Assembly: GCA_021647535.1 (NCBI GenBank)
Contig: JAKIUO010000197.1
Location: 1-5,193, forward strand
Source of the DNA: Hyphomicrobiaceae bacterium
GTDB lineage: Bacteria > Pseudomonadota > Alphaproteobacteria > Rhizobiales > JAKIUO01
Reading direction: 5' to 3'
DNA length: 5,193 nucleotides
This document shows positions 4,850 through 5,193 of this stretch, piece by piece; positions within the stretch are counted from its first letter, which is position 1, and every line of letters starts with the position of its first letter. Both the position numbers and the translations under genes were made by a program. The notes beneath the pieces are model-generated. The model was not told where the DNA came from, did no database searches, and saw nothing but the letters and a program-made list of their open reading frames with translations.

Positions 4850-5193
4850 TCAGGCCCCGCCCGCACCAAATTCAGGCGGAAAGGCATAGCTTCCATTCAC
4901 CTTTGGCGATTGCGCCTCTATCGAGGGCGTGTCTGCCAGAAAGCGAGCCGTTTCATTACGCCGTCCGCGCCGATTGCCACCTGTCAACAACATGAACAAG
5001 AGGGCAAGCGCAAAGGCTGCGACCATTCCCAGCAAAGTCATGGGGATTTTTTGAGGAAAGACTGGAGACCGCGCCGCACTGGCCCGTTGCACAAGGCTGG
5101 CCTTTAAGAGTGCCGATGCACTTGCCTCTGCAGCTGTACTGGACTCTACCGCTGTAGAGGCCTCTATATGTACCAGATCAGATTTGCCATAGG
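4850..5193 (-). CDS. Unidentified single-span membrane protein, N-terminus beyond window
   Basis: I do not recognise this gene. The frame ending in TGA at 4850-4852 is open to the window edge, giving 113 complete residues of a C-terminal part. Residues about 9-28 are Ala/Ser/Glu/Thr-rich and built from three hexapeptide units (E-x-S followed by small residues). A basic/polar stretch precedes one clear hydrophobic segment (PMTLLGMVAAFALALLFMLL, residues 50-69), followed by the positive cluster NRRGRR (73-78) and a 35-residue tail ending in AFPPEFGAGGA. By the positive-inside rule the tail would be cytoplasmic. A GTG at 5090-5092 with AAAGG upstream could start a shorter 80-residue form. However, the coding-like hexapeptide pattern upstream argues that the gene continues past the edge. 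It lies upstream of ctaA on the same strand, 82 bases away, but that alone does not imply a heme-related role. Confidence 0.6.
   Translation of the reverse strand, partial: YGKSDLVHIEASTAVESSTAAEASASALLKASLVQRASAARSPVFPQKIPMTLLGMVAAFALALLFMLLTGGNRRGRRNETARFLADTPSIEAQSPKVNGSYAFPPEFGAGGA
5111..5164 (-). repeat. Three degenerate 18-base repeats coding Ala/Ser/Glu hexapeptides
   Basis: Within the partial membrane-protein gene, units at 5147-5164, 5129-5146 and 5111-5128 encode E-A-S-T-A-V, E-S-S-T-A-A and E-A-S-A-S-A. Adjacent units share about 13 of 18 bases. The periodicity respects the codon frame, which supports translation of this stretch as a flexible linker before the membrane segment. 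Confidence 0.55.

Overview
This window is ordinary core chromosome of an alphaproteobacterium. It holds six recognisable or partly recognisable genes: argC, a NeuD/PglD-type acyltransferase, rpsI, rplM, a CoA-binding-fold protein and ctaA. A seventh, an unidentified membrane-anchored protein, runs off the right edge. The lineage call rests on the L13 and S9 proteins, on S9's alanine-rich N-terminal extension ending in the usual C-terminal SKR, on the COX15-type CtaA, and on the grouping of ctaA, a CoA-binding protein, rplM-rpsI and argC, which I know from Rhizobiales such as Sinorhizobium. Base composition looks close to 50% GC by eye. I cannot name a genus.

Layout, left to right. Positions 1-996 (minus) hold argC, cut at its C-terminus by the window edge. 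Positions 1084-1722 (minus) hold a NeuD/PglD-like acetyltransferase that reads toward argC in the same frame. Positions 1723-1907 are intergenic and contain a candidate promoter for acetyltransferase-argC, a strong intrinsic terminator and two abutting palindromes just after rpsI. Positions 1908-2465 (rpsI) and 2582-3055 (rplM) form the L13-S9 operon on the minus strand. Positions 3056-3304 are a divergent control region. It has a good rplM promoter, a long structured rplM leader, and a separate plus-strand promoter and very strong ribosome binding site for the CoA-binding gene at 3305-3730. That gene meets ctaA (3739-4767, minus) tail to tail, 8 bases apart. Upstream of ctaA, 4850-5193 (minus) is the C-terminal part of an unidentified single-span protein.

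How the genes relate. rplM and rpsI supply two ribosomal proteins and appear co-transcribed, with the terminator at 1781-1815 separating them from the acetyltransferase-argC pair. argC performs an arginine biosynthesis step. ctaA makes heme A for the aa3-type terminal oxidase. The acetyltransferase and the CoA-binding protein have no assigned substrate. No gene stretch looks mobile, and I see no tRNA, rRNA, CRISPR array, insertion sequence or defence-type system.

I did not find convincing evidence of an undescribed multi-gene system. The points most worth a second look are small-scale. They are an 18-base triple repeat encoding a hexapeptide between the acetyltransferase stop and argC, with only one stop codon separating the two reading frames; a Tyr where the acetyltransferase family normally has its catalytic His; an REP-like palindrome after rpsI; and a nested stem in the rplM leader that could be an L13 feedback site.
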